Source: Rubellimicrobium arenae
Lineage (GTDB): Bacteria; Pseudomonadota; Alphaproteobacteria; Rhodobacterales; Rhodobacteraceae
NCBI RefSeq assembly: GCF_017916275.1
Contig: NZ_JAFMST010000001.1
Location: 496,001 to 560,000, forward strand
Reading direction: 5' to 3'
DNA: 64,000 nucleotides
The notes beneath the pieces are model-generated. The model did not search any database and was not told the DNA's origin. It saw only the letters and a program-made list of their open reading frames with translations. Position 1 is the stretch's first letter. Each line of letters starts with the position of its first letter. This document shows positions 8,869 through 17,397 of the stretch, piece by piece. The translations under genes and the position numbers were made by a program.

Positions 8869-9951
8869 ATGCCCGACGATGCGCCCTCCGTCCCAGCCCA
8901 CCAGCGCCCCGGCCGCGCCGCCGCCAGCAATGCCTCGGGGAGGTTCGAACCTCATGAGCGCGTGAAGTTCGATGACGGCTGGCCCGTGGAGGAGGAGCTT
9001 CCGCCCTTTCGAACACAGGTCACCGAGGAGCGGCCGCGCAAGGTCATCAGCGCCAACACGTCCCCCGACATCCCGTTCGAGCGGTCGCTGAACCCTTACC
9101 GGGGTTGCGAACATGGCTGCATCTACTGCTTTGCACGCCCGACCCACGCCTATCTTGGATTGTCGCCGGGTCTGGACTTCGAGACGAACCTCATCGCCAA
9201 GCCCCTTGCGCCGGCGGTCCTGGCGCGGGAGCTGCGGGGCAGGGGCTATGTGCCCAAGGTTCTTGCCCTCGGCACCAGCACCGATCCATATCAGCCGATC
9301 GAGCGGGATCGCCGGATCACCCGCGGCCTGATCGAGGTGCTGGCCGAGCATGGCCATCCCGTCACCATCACAACGAAGGGCACGCTGATCGAACGTGACA
9401 TCGACCTTCTTGCCCCCATGGCAGCCCGTGGTCTGGCGACGGTGGGGATGTCGGTGACGACTCTGGATCCAGCGGTTGCGCGCGCGATGGAGCCACGCTG
9501 CCCATCACCCGCCCGGCGCCTGGCCACCATCCGGCGGTTGTCCGAGGCCGGGATCCCGGTGCGCGTGCAGGTCTCGCCGGTCGTGCCTGCCCTGACCGAC
9601 CATGAGCTGGAGTCGATCCTTGCACAGGCCGCGCAGGCCGGAGCGCGGGCGGCCAGCATGATCGCCCTGCGTCTCCCGCGTGAGGTGGCCGGGCTGTTCC
9701 GGGAATGGCTGGCGGAACGCTTCCCCGACCGCGCCGCGCGGGTCATGAACCGGGTCCGGGACCTGCATGGCGGTCAGGACTACGATCCGGAGTGGGGCAC
9801 GCGCATGACCGGGCAGGGGGAATGGGCACGGCTTCTGTCCGCCCGTTTCGAACTGGCCTGTCGCAGGCTGGGCTACGGTCCGCTCCCGCCCCTGCGGACC
9901 GATCTCTTCCGGGTGCCCCAAGGGCCCGGCGCTCAGCTTTCGCTGTTCTGA
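8869..9951 (+). CDS. PA0069-family radical SAM protein (SplB/COG1533-like)
   Basis: 360 residues. The radical SAM cluster motif is C80-x3-C84-x2-C87 (NPYRGCEHGCIYCFARPTH). The surrounding segments IPFERSLNPYRG, LALGTSTDPYQPIER and VTITTKG are typical of the PA0069/SplB group, relatives of spore photoproduct lyase with poorly defined substrates. The ATG at 8869 was preferred over upstream in-frame starts because homology begins only after it. A perfect LexA-type box lies just upstream, which supports a DNA-damage role. The last 19 bp overlap the convergent small gene at 9933-10163. Confidence 0.9.
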   Translation: MPDDAPSVPAHQRPGRAAASNASGRFEPHERVKFDDGWPVEEELPPFRTQVTEERPRKVISANTSPDIPFERSLNPYRGCEHGCIYCFARPTHAYLGLSPGLDFETNLIAKPLAPAVLARELRGRGYVPKVLALGTSTDPYQPIERDRRITRGLIEVLAEHGHPVTITTKGTLIERDIDLLAPMAARGLATVGMSVTTLDPAVARAMEPRCPSPARRLATIRRLSEAGIPVRVQVSPVVPALTDHELESILAQAAQAGARAASMIALRLPREVAGLFREWLAERFPDRAARVMNRVRDLHGGQDYDPEWGTRMTGQGEWARLLSARFELACRRLGYGPLPPLRTDLFRVPQGPGAQLSLF

Positions 9952-10163
9952 GGACGCGTGACCGCGAGCCGCACCAGATCCGGCAACGCCTCGACGGGGA
10001 GAACGAAGCAGACGTCCGACCAGCCCTTGGACACGGGAATGGAGGATTCGAACAGAAGCTCGGTTCCGTCGTCGCTCAGGCGCGTGGTGACGTTGGCTTC
10101 CACCTTGCCATAACGGCGGCGAGTGTGGCCCTTGCGGAGGACCCGTTGGCCTTCCAACTGCAT
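9933..10163 (-). CDS. small conserved-looking protein of unknown function
   Basis: 76 residues starting MQLEGQRVLRKGHTRRRYGK. A basic N terminus is followed by alternating hydrophobic and charged stretches (VTTRLSDDGTELLFESSIPVSK, WSDVCFVLPVEALPDLVRLA) that suggest a small beta-sheet protein. I do not recognise the family. The start at 10163 has an excellent AAGGAG seven bases upstream, which argues for a real gene. It is tail-to-tail with, and slightly overlaps, the radical SAM gene, and it follows the terminator hairpin of the homocysteine methyltransferase gene, so it should have its own promoter. Confidence 0.65.
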   Translation of the reverse strand: MQLEGQRVLRKGHTRRRYGKVEANVTTRLSDDGTELLFESSIPVSKGWSDVCFVLPVEALPDLVRLAVTRPQNSES

Positions 10164-10218
10164 CTTGCAACTCCTTGTCTGGAACAAGAAGTAGATGGGG
10201 ATCGGAGAGGCAAAATGT

Positions 10219-10246
10219 AAGTCCCGCCAGCAGTTTGGCGGGACTT
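10219..10246 (-). terminator. strong stem-loop after the homocysteine methyltransferase gene
   Basis: Perfect 11-bp inverted repeat AAGTCCCGCCA / TGGCGGGACTT with a six-base loop, 45 bp beyond the end of the methyltransferase gene in its direction of transcription. Only a weak T-rich tract follows on the minus strand (ACATTTTG). It separates that gene from the small gene starting at 10163. Confidence 0.7.
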
Positions 10247-10290
10247 TCTATGGCGTCGCTTAAGGATTGGTCCGTGACCTCGCCGGCGGA

Positions 10291-11304
10291 TCAGCCGCGG
10301 CTCCGACGACTCCCCCGACGGGCCGTCGGCTCGTCCTCGCCCGTCCCGTCGGAGGCCGACGAGAAGCCCCCAAGCCGGTCGGCGATCACGTCCAGGGTGG
10401 GGCGGTCCCCACGCGGACGGGTTTCCAGCGCGTCGCGCATCTGACGCAAGTGATCGGGGCGGGTGCCGCAGCAGCCGCCGATGATCGTCGCGCCGGCGTC
10501 GCGGGCCAGGACCGCGTATTCGGCCATCAGCTCGGGCGTGCCGTCGTAATGGATGTGGCCCTCGTGGTACCGCGGGATCCCGGCGTTGCCCTTCGCGATG
10601 ATCGGGCGCTCCGGTCCGGCGGCGGAAAAGCCGAGCACCGTCCGCAGGAGGTCGGACGCGCCGACGCCGCAGTTCGCGCCGAAGGCGATCGGCGGATTCG
10701 GCAGCTTGGCGACCATCTTGACCATTTCGGCCGAGGTCAGGCCCATCATCGTCCGGCCTGCGGTGTCGAAGCTCATCGTGCCGCACCAAGGCATCCCCGC
10801 CAGGGCAAACCCCTCGGCGGCGGCCTTGAACTCCTCGGCGGCGCTGATCGTTTCGACCCAGAGGACATCGACGCCCCCATCCTTCAGACCTTCGGCCTGT
10901 TCGTGGAACATGGCCACGGCGGATTCATGGGTGAGCGTGCCCATGGGCGCCATGATCTCTCCGGTCGGGCCGACCGAACCCGCGACCACGACGGGCCTGC
11001 CGGCCGCATCGGCCACCTCGCGGCCGATCTCGGCGGCGACACGGTTCAACTCCCGCACACGCCCTTCGGCCCCGTGCAGCTTGAGCCGAGATGCGTTGCC
11101 GCCGAAGCTGTTGGTGAGGAACAGGTCGCTTCCCGCGTCGACCCAGCCCTGGTAGAGGCGCTTGATGCGGTCGGGATGCTCCAGGTTCCACATCTCGGGC
11201 GCGTCCCCGGCGGTCAGGCCCATGTTGAACAGGTTGGTTCCCGTGGCGCCATCGGTCAGAAGCCAATCGCGGGTTTCAAGCAGGCGGGACAGAGCATCAG
11301 TCAT
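10291..11304 (-). CDS. bmt: Zn-dependent homocysteine S-methyltransferase (BHMT/MetH N-terminal type)
   Basis: 337 residues forming one Hcy-methyltransferase barrel. The zinc ligands are visible as C212 (FGANCGVG) and C278-C279 (IIGGCCGTRP). The N terminus LLTDGATGTNLFNMGL and the segment TNSFGGNASRLKLHG are typical. The family covers betaine-homocysteine methyltransferase and the N-terminal module of MetH. Because free corrinoid, methyl-THF and reactivation modules are also in this window, it is likely the homocysteine module of a split B12-dependent methionine synthase. Direct use of betaine is the alternative. The C-terminal 20-30 residues are a basic, low-complexity tail. No SAM or SAH riboswitch was recognisable upstream. 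Confidence 0.9.
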   Translation of the reverse strand: MTDALSRLLETRDWLLTDGATGTNLFNMGLTAGDAPEMWNLEHPDRIKRLYQGWVDAGSDLFLTNSFGGNASRLKLHGAEGRVRELNRVAAEIGREVADAAGRPVVVAGSVGPTGEIMAPMGTLTHESAVAMFHEQAEGLKDGGVDVLWVETISAAEEFKAAAEGFALAGMPWCGTMSFDTAGRTMMGLTSAEMVKMVAKLPNPPIAFGANCGVGASDLLRTVLGFSAAGPERPIIAKGNAGIPRYHEGHIHYDGTPELMAEYAVLARDAGATIIGGCCGTRPDHLRQMRDALETRPRGDRPTLDVIADRLGGFSSASDGTGEDEPTARRGSRRSRG

Positions 11305-11468
11305 TCGTCAGTCTTTCCAGAATGCGGGCCGCGTTGCGTAGGCCGGGCATTGCACGGGCCGGACCTCGGTTCAAACCCAAATCGGTCGATGCCATCCCGC
11401 GGTTCCCAAGGGCCGCGCGCGGACCCTCGGCGGGGCCGCGCTGCTGCCCGGGACCTGCGGGCCGGCGG

Positions 11469-11786
11469 TCAGCCGACCTCGTTCATGATCTGCGCCTTGG
11501 CCTCGGCCAGAAGGCTGCGCATCTGCGCCCGGATCGTGGTGTCGTCGGCGTGGCTGCCCAGGTCCGCGCGGATCTTGCGGAAGACGTCCTCCTCGCCGGA
11601 TTCCTGGAAGTCGGACTTGATGACCTCGCGGGCGTAGGCATCCGCATCCGCCCCGGACTTGCCGAGCAGTCCGGCGGCCCAGAGTCCGAGAAGCTTGTTC
11701 CGGCGAGCCTCGGCCCGGAACTGCATCTCGGCGTCGTGGGCGAACTTGGCCTCGAAGGCGTGCTCGCGGTCATCGAAGGTCGTCAT
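11469..11786 (-). CDS. DUF1476 protein, F1Fo-ATPase inhibitor zeta subunit
   Basis: 105 residues starting MTTFDDREHAFEAKFAHDAEMQF, the hallmark N terminus of the alphaproteobacterial zeta subunit described in Paracoccus denitrificans, which blocks ATP hydrolysis by F1. The protein is helical and charged, with LLGLWAAGLLG in the middle. The ATG at 11786 was chosen over an upstream frame start because of AGGGGAA just before it and the family N terminus. It is divergent from purC with about 145 bp between the starts. Confidence 0.9.
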   Translation of the reverse strand: MTTFDDREHAFEAKFAHDAEMQFRAEARRNKLLGLWAAGLLGKSGADADAYAREVIKSDFQESGEEDVFRKIRADLGSHADDTTIRAQMRSLLAEAKAQIMNEVG

Positions 11787-11931
11787 CGGCGTTCCCCTGT
11801 TTCGGGCGGGCGCCGCGCCCGCCTGTGCCATGGGATCGATATGACCGTGGGGTGACTTGCCCGCAAGGGGGCCTTGCCGTATGAGGCCCCCAACCTCACA
11901 CGAGCGGGTCCCCCGGGCCCGGGGAGCCCCT

Positions 11932-12693
11932 ATGGCACGTCGCAAGAAGATCTACGAAGGCAAGGCGAAGATCCTCTACGAAGGGCCGGAGCCGGGCACC
12001 ATCGTACAGTACTTCAAGGATGACGCCACGGCCGGCAACGGCGCCAAGAAGGAAGTCTTCGAGGGCAAGGGCGTCCTGAACAACCGCCTGTCCGAATTCT
12101 TCATGACGGGCCTTCAGCAGATCGGCGTGCCCACCCACTTCATCCGCCGCCTCAACATGCGCGAGCAGCTTGTCCGGCAGGTCGAGATCATCCCGCTCGA
12201 GGTCATCGTCCGGAACTTCGCCGCTGGCTCCATGGCCAAGCGCCTGGGCCTCGACGAGGGGGCCCAGCTGCCCCGGCCGATCGTCGAGTTCTGCTACAAG
12301 GACGACCGCCTGGGCGACCCTCTCGTGCCCGAGGAGTACGTCATCGCGTTCGGCTGGGCGTCCCAGCAGGATCTGGACGACATCGTGGCGCTGGCGCTGC
12401 GGGTGAACGACTTCCTGTCGGGCGTCATGCACGGTGTCGGCATCAAGCTCGTCGACTTCAAGATCGAGATCGGCCGCATCTGGGACGGCGACTACCCCCG
12501 ACTGGTCGTCGCCGACGAGATCAGCCCCGATTCCTGCCGGTTGTGGGATATCGAGACCGGTCGCAAGCTGGACAAGGACGTGTTCCGCAGGGACCTCGGT
12601 TCGCTGACCGACGCCTATACCGAGGTGGCGCGGCGCCTGGGCGTGCTGCCCTCGAACGTGACCCACCGTCCCAAGCCTACGCTCATCAACTGA
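11932..12693 (+). CDS. purC: phosphoribosylaminoimidazole-succinocarboxamide synthase (SAICAR synthetase)
   Basis: 253 residues. It joins CAIR and aspartate using ATP in purine synthesis. [22 protein letters not shown] gives the nucleotide-binding beta strands. [20 protein letters not shown] and [31 protein letters not shown] are diagnostic segments. The ATG at 11932 has GGGGAG six bases upstream. It is followed 11 bp later by purS and is the first gene of purC-purS-purQ. Confidence 0.97.
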   Translation: MARRKKIYEGKAKILYEGPEPGTIVQYFKDDATAGNGAKKEVFEGKGVLNNRLSEFFMTGLQQIGVPTHFIRRLNMREQLVRQVEIIPLEVIVRNFAAGSMAKRLGLDEGAQLPRPIVEFCYKDDRLGDPLVPEEYVIAFGWASQQDLDDIVALALRVNDFLSGVMHGVGIKLVDFKIEIGRIWDGDYPRLVVADEISPDSCRLWDIETGRKLDKDVFRRDLGSLTDAYTEVARRLGVLPSNVTHRPKPTLIN

Positions 12694-12704
12694 AAGCGCT
12701 CGAC

Positions 12705-12944
12705 ATGAAGGCCACCGTCACCGTGATGCTCAAGAACGGCGTGCTCGATCCCCAGGGCGAGGCTGTGCGCCGGGCGCTCGGCTCTCTGGGCTTCGAGGGT
12801 GTCGAGGGCGTTCGCCAGGGCAAGGTGATCGAACTCGACCTGTCGAGCCTGGATCGTGCCGCTGCGGAAACCGAGGTGCGGGCGATGTGCGAAAAGCTCC
12901 TCGCCAACACCGTCATCGAAAGCTACCGGATCGAGATCGCCTGA
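12705..12944 (+). CDS. purS: phosphoribosylformylglycinamidine synthase subunit PurS
   Basis: 79 residues, normal length for PurS, the small subunit that bridges PurL and PurQ in the three-component FGAM synthase. It starts MKATVTVMLKNGVLDPQGEAVRRAL, then GFEGVEGVRQGKVIELDL and a C-terminal TVIESYRIEI, all typical. It sits between purC and purQ. The catalytic partner purL is not in the window. Confidence 0.94.
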   Translation: MKATVTVMLKNGVLDPQGEAVRRALGSLGFEGVEGVRQGKVIELDLSSLDRAAAETEVRAMCEKLLANTVIESYRIEIA

Positions 12945-13184
12945 TCCGGCCAGCAGCCTCCCTGGCGAAGGCCCGGGGAGGCGGCCGATGGTTGAGCGGG
13001 GCTCGCCGGGCCGCGTGGGTTGCGCGGGTGGTGACGCCACGCGGCACGCAGCCGCAGTCGAAGCGCATCCGCTGGCTTCAAGGGCCGACGCGGAACGCGA
13101 TGGAGTGCGGCCAGCCTTGCTCAGGGTTGACGCGCCCCCGTGCGCGGGTGTTAAGGGCCACGCCAGCCCTGAGAAGGAGTCGCC

Positions 13185-13853
13185 ATGAAAGCCGCAGTTG
13201 TCGTCTTTCCGGGTTCGAACTGCGACCGTGATCTTGCCGTCGCCCTGCGTAACGCCGGCGCGGACGTCACCATGGCCTGGCACAAGGACGCGGCGTTGCC
13301 GGCTGGCACGGATCTCGTTGCCGTGCCGGGCGGGTTCTCCTTCGGGGATTATCTCCGCTGCGGCGCCATCGCGGCCCAGTCCCCGATCGGGGCGGCCGTC
13401 CAGGCCCATGCCCGTCGCGGCGGCTACGTGCTCGGTGTGTGCAACGGCTTCCAGGTGCTGACCGAGATGGGGCTGCTGCCTGGGGCACTGATGCGGAACG
13501 CCGGCCTCAAGTTCATCTGCCGGACCGCGGCGCTGCGCGTCGCCACCTCCGACAGCGCCTTCACCGGCAGCTTCGAACAGGGTCAGCTGGTCCGCTTTCC
13601 CGTGGCGCACCACGACGGCAACTACTTCGCCGACCCCGAGACGCTCGCCCGCCTTCGCGGCGAGGATCGTATCGCGTTCACCTATGCCGATCCCCTCAAC
13701 GGCTCGGTCGAGGATATCGCGGGGGTGCTGTCGTCGAACCGGCGTGTCCTAGGCCTTATGCCGCATCCCGAGCGGGCGGCGGATCCCGGCCATGGCGGGA
13801 CCGACGGGCAGGCGCTTTTCCGCGGGGTTGTGGAGCAGTTCGCGGTCGTCTGA
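13185..13853 (+). CDS. purQ: phosphoribosylformylglycinamidine synthase subunit PurQ (glutaminase)
   Basis: 222 residues, class I glutamine amidotransferase that delivers ammonia to PurL. It starts [17 protein letters not shown]. The nucleophile Cys is in [13 protein letters not shown] (about residue 86), and the catalytic His-x-Glu is in GLMPHPERA near the C terminus. GAGAAGGAGTCGCC precedes the ATG at 13185. A 240-bp gap without a recognisable gene separates it from purS, unusual in an otherwise compact cluster; it may hold a secondary promoter. Confidence 0.96.
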   Translation: MKAAVVVFPGSNCDRDLAVALRNAGADVTMAWHKDAALPAGTDLVAVPGGFSFGDYLRCGAIAAQSPIGAAVQAHARRGGYVLGVCNGFQVLTEMGLLPGALMRNAGLKFICRTAALRVATSDSAFTGSFEQGQLVRFPVAHHDGNYFADPETLARLRGEDRIAFTYADPLNGSVEDIAGVLSSNRRVLGLMPHPERAADPGHGGTDGQALFRGVVEQFAVV

Positions 13854-13898
13854 CCGCGGTTCCTTGAGGGCGGTCCTCACCCGGCGTAAGCCACCGCC

Positions 13899-15653
13899 AT
13901 GAGCATCGCCCGCGATATACCCGTGTCCCGATCCACCCGGTCCTGGTGGCCGCGCATCGCGCTGGCCCTGTTCTGCCTGGCTGCGATCGCGATCATCTGG
14001 ATCACCAACCAGGTCCTCACCCAGCGTTTCACCGAAACGACGCGCAACCGCGCGGAGGTGCGGTACACGCTCTACGTGGGTCAGCTCGTCTCCGAGCTGC
14101 AGCGGAACTCGATCGTGCCGCAGCTTCTGGGGCGGGATCCCGAGCTGATCAACGCGCTCCAGATGCAGGATTTCTCGCGCACCACGCAGCGGCTCCTGAG
14201 CCTTGTGGACGAGATCGGCGCGGCGTCGATCATGCTTTACGACCGGGACGGGCGGGTGGTCGCGGCCACCGAACGGACGCGCCTTGGCGAGAACCATCGG
14301 ACGGCTCCCTACTTCACCAACGCACTCCGCTCCAGGTCCACCGTGTTCACGGCGCTTGAGGGACCGACCGGAGCCTATGCCTTCCTCTATTCGCGGGCCG
14401 TGGACGACGGCGGGGATCCTCTGGGCGTCATTTCGGTCGAGGTGGACCTTGCCCGGCTCGAACAGAACTGGGCAGGCACGCAGGATGCCGTCATGGTCGT
14501 GGACAGCACCGGCCGGGTGATCCTCGCCACCGAGCGGCGCTGGCGCGGGCTGAGCGAGACCGACGCGCTGGAGCTCACGTCGGCGCCCACATCCATCGAA
14601 CGGGCGCTCCGGGCGACTCAGGATTGGACCACGCTGCCCGTCGACGCCTACGTGAGCGGAGAGGCGGTGATGCGGCGCGAGCTCCGCATCCCGTTCCAGG
14701 GCTGGCGGCTCGTCGGCTTCACCGCCTACGCCAGCGTCCGGGAGCGCGTGAACGGCGTCCTCGCCCTGGAGATCATGGGGTTCGCGATCCTGCTGGCCCT
14801 GGCGTTCTGGCTGTCGTCCCGCAAGACGGCCTCGCGCCTCGTGTCGACGCAGCGCGAGTCCGCCGAGCTCCGTCTCCTCAACGCGCGCCTGAGCCGGGAG
14901 ATCGCCGAGCGCGAGCGGATGGAGAAGACGCTCCAGGTCGCGGAGCAGACGCTCGCCCAGTCGTCCAAGCTGGCCGTGCTGGGCGAGATGTCGGCCGCCG
15001 TCAGCCATGAGCTGAACCAGCCTCTGGCCGCGATGAAGACCTATTTGGCGGGCGCGCGGCTCCTGATCCAGCGCAAGCGCCCCGAGGAGGCGCTGGCCTC
15101 GTTCCAGCGGATCGACGATCTGATCGACCGGATGGGCGCGATCACGCGCCAGCTCAAATCCTACGCGCGAAAGGGCTCGGACGCCTTCGAGCCGTTCGAC
15201 GTCCGCGACGCCGTCTCCTCGGCGCTGGCCATGATGGAGCCGCAGCTCAAATCCCGGCGCATCGCGATCACCCGGACCATGCCGGACGGACCGGCCCGCG
15301 TGATGGGCGACCGGCTGAGGCTGGAGCAGGTCATCATCAACCTTCTTCGCAACGCACTCGACGCCACACGGGGGGCAAAAGACCCTGCGGTCGACCTCCT
15401 TTTGGCCGCTGGACAGACCGTAAGTTTAACAGTCCGCGACAATGGGCCTGGAATCGAAGATCTAGACGCGCTCTTCGAGCCTTTCTATACGACTAAACAG
15501 CCTGGCGACGGGGTTGGCCTGGGGCTCGCCATTTCGTCCGGCATCGTGAACGACCTGGGCGGGCGGCTGACCGCACGGAATGGGGCCGATGGGGGCGCGG
15601 TGTTCGAGGTGGTCCTCCCCGCGCTGGACACGACGGCGGCCGCCGCTGAATAG
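13899..15653 (+). CDS. dctB: C4-dicarboxylate sensor histidine kinase DctB
   Basis: 584 residues, inner-membrane sensor. TM1 is at residues about 13-36 (IALALFCLAAIAIIWI), then a periplasmic double-Cache-like sensing domain to about 285, TM2 (MGFAILLALAFWL), a coiled coil (ESAELRLLNARLSREIAERER), and the HisKA H-box AAVSHELNQPLAAMKTY with phospho-His near residue 369. The ATPase domain shows N (NLLRNALDATRG), G1 (DNGPGIED) and G2 (GDGVGLGLAISSGI) boxes. The order and the paired regulator 12 bp downstream match DctB/DctD, which control C4-dicarboxylate uptake. No dctA or dctPQM is in the window, so the ligand is inferred. Confidence 0.88.
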   Translation: MSIARDIPVSRSTRSWWPRIALALFCLAAIAIIWITNQVLTQRFTETTRNRAEVRYTLYVGQLVSELQRNSIVPQLLGRDPELINALQMQDFSRTTQRLLSLVDEIGAASIMLYDRDGRVVAATERTRLGENHRTAPYFTNALRSRSTVFTALEGPTGAYAFLYSRAVDDGGDPLGVISVEVDLARLEQNWAGTQDAVMVVDSTGRVILATERRWRGLSETDALELTSAPTSIERALRATQDWTTLPVDAYVSGEAVMRRELRIPFQGWRLVGFTAYASVRERVNGVLALEIMGFAILLALAFWLSSRKTASRLVSTQRESAELRLLNARLSREIAERERMEKTLQVAEQTLAQSSKLAVLGEMSAAVSHELNQPLAAMKTYLAGARLLIQRKRPEEALASFQRIDDLIDRMGAITRQLKSYARKGSDAFEPFDVRDAVSSALAMMEPQLKSRRIAITRTMPDGPARVMGDRLRLEQVIINLLRNALDATRGAKDPAVDLLLAAGQTVSLTVRDNGPGIEDLDALFEPFYTTKQPGDGVGLGLAISSGIVNDLGGRLTARNGADGGAVFEVVLPALDTTAAAAE

Positions 15654-15665
15654 GAAGGACGGGGA

Positions 15666-17000
15666 ATGTCCAAGGCCATGAAGATCGCCATCATTGATGA
15701 CGAGAAGGATATGCGTCAGTCGATCAGCCAGTGGCTGGCGCTTTCAGGATTCGACACCGAGACCTACGCCTCTGCCGAAGATGCCCTCAAGGGTCTGTCC
15801 GCCGACTATCCTGGGATCGTTGTCAGCGATGTCAAGATGCCGGGCATGGATGGAATGCAACTTTTGCGAAAGTTGAAGAGCATCGACTCCACTTTGCCCG
15901 TGATCATGATCACCGGGCACGGGGATGTCCCCATGGCGGTCGAGGCCATGCGGGTCGGAGCCTTCGACTTTCTTGAAAAGCCGTTCAATCCTGACCGGAT
16001 GACCGAGCTGGCCAAGAAGGCGACGCAGGTCCGTCGGCTCGCGCTCGATTCCCGCGCGCTGCGGCGGGAGCTGTCGGACCGCGACGCCCTGATGCGAAAG
16101 CTGATCGGCGCCTCGCCGGCGATGGAACGGCTCAAGGAGGACATCCTCGACCTGGGCCAGGCCGAAGGGCACATTCTGATCGAGGGCGAGACCGGGACCG
16201 GCAAGACCCTGGTCGCGCACGCCCTTCACGCCGTGAGCGCGCGGTCCTCCCGCAAGTTCGTTCTGCTGTCGTGCTCGGCCTTCGACGACGAGACGCTGAC
16301 CCGCCGCCTCTTCGGCCCACCCCAGCAGGACGAGCCCATGCCCGCGATGGAGGAGGCGCGGGGCGGGACCCTGGTGCTCGAGGATGTCGAGGCGCTGTCC
16401 CCCGGGCTGCAGGCGCGCCTGCTGACCGCCATCAACGACCAGGGCACCCCGGCCGAAACGCGCATCATTGCCATCTGCAACCTGCAGGACGAGGGCAAGA
16501 CCTGCGAATCGGTTCTGCGGCCGGATCTGTTCTACCGTCTCGCGGCGCTCCGGATCACCGTTCCGCCGCTGCGCCAGCGTGGGGAGGATATCCTGACGCT
16601 CTTCACGCGGCTGTCCGAACAGTTCGCCGAGGAGTATGGCTGCGAGACGCCCGAGGTGAGTGCGCAGGAAGCCGCTCAGCTTCTCCAGGCCCCCTGGCCG
16701 GGCAACGTGCGCCAGCTCATCAACGTGGCCGAGCGTGCGGTGCTGCAGAATCGCCGCGGGACAGGGACGATCGCGTCCCTCCTGATGGCCGACAGCGACG
16801 AGACCGCCAAGCCCGCGATGACGACGGAAGGCAAGCCGCTCAAGGAGTTCGTGGAAGCCTTCGAGCGGATGCTGATCGACAACACGATGCGCCGGCACAA
16901 GGGATCCATCGTCGCGGTGATGGAGGAGCTGTGCCTTCCGCGGCGGACGCTCAACGAGAAGATGGCCAAGTACAACCTGAGCCGGTCGGACTACCTCTGA
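15666..17000 (+). CDS. dctD: DctD-type response regulator lacking the sigma-54 contact loop
   Basis: 444 residues. Receiver domain 1-125 with Asp55 (VVSDVKMPG), Thr83 region and Lys105 (EKPF); AAA+ domain about 147-370 with Walker A GETGTGKT at 174-181; C-terminal Fis-type helix-turn-helix (HKGSIVAVMEELCLPRRTLNEKMAKY). Two features are odd. After LFG (215-217) the GAFTGA loop that contacts sigma-54 is missing and replaced by an acidic Pro-rich linker. The Walker B core reads GGTLVLED instead of the usual GGTLFLDE. It may activate through sigma-70, as known for Rhodobacter capsulatus NtrC. The arginine-finger region (LRPDLFYRL) and WPGNVRQL remain. Confidence 0.86.
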   Translation: MSKAMKIAIIDDEKDMRQSISQWLALSGFDTETYASAEDALKGLSADYPGIVVSDVKMPGMDGMQLLRKLKSIDSTLPVIMITGHGDVPMAVEAMRVGAFDFLEKPFNPDRMTELAKKATQVRRLALDSRALRRELSDRDALMRKLIGASPAMERLKEDILDLGQAEGHILIEGETGTGKTLVAHALHAVSARSSRKFVLLSCSAFDDETLTRRLFGPPQQDEPMPAMEEARGGTLVLEDVEALSPGLQARLLTAINDQGTPAETRIIAICNLQDEGKTCESVLRPDLFYRLAALRITVPPLRQRGEDILTLFTRLSEQFAEEYGCETPEVSAQEAAQLLQAPWPGNVRQLINVAERAVLQNRRGTGTIASLLMADSDETAKPAMTTEGKPLKEFVEAFERMLIDNTMRRHKGSIVAVMEELCLPRRTLNEKMAKYNLSRSDYL

Positions 17001-17397
17001 CCGGGCTTGCGGTTGCCCATTGTGCATCCGCGCCTGCGTTGGCTATGAAGGGAGGAACGGGTTCGCACATGCTGTGCGCCCCGCCGATGAATTTCCGCCC
17101 GACCGGACTGCGGCCATCGACCGCTACGGCCGGTGCGGACTGGACTGGGTCGTTTTGGCCCTAACGTATCCCCGGCCGCGTCGCTCTCGGTGGCGCCAAG
17201 GGGAATTGAACGGGCGTCGTGAACTTCCGCGACGTCGGAGAAGAACCCGCGATGCTGCTCGCGCATGATGTTGGAAGTCAGGGACCGGTCCAAGGCGACC
17301 GTGGCCCCGCTTCCGCGCGCGCCGTCGCTCTTATTGGACACGCCCGGCACGGTGGAGCCCTTCAGGGGGCCCCGCCGGGCTGCGCGTGCAGGATCAC
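17001..17397 (+). promoter_or_regulatory. 397-bp leader upstream of rne
   Basis: No convincing gene. The stretch lies between dctD and rne in the same orientation and contains GC-rich inverted segments, for example CATCGACCGCTACGGCC-type and GGGGGCCCCGCC-type near 17370. RNase E genes in other bacteria carry long 5' untranslated regions through which the enzyme destabilises its own mRNA, so this may serve the same purpose. I could not recognise a conserved rne-leader motif or a clear promoter. Confidence 0.4.

Noticed and set aside
11305-11468. SAM-II or SAH riboswitch upstream of the homocysteine methyltransferase gene
   Set aside because: I looked for the conserved core sequences and did not see them. 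The region is GC-rich with ad hoc hairpins only.
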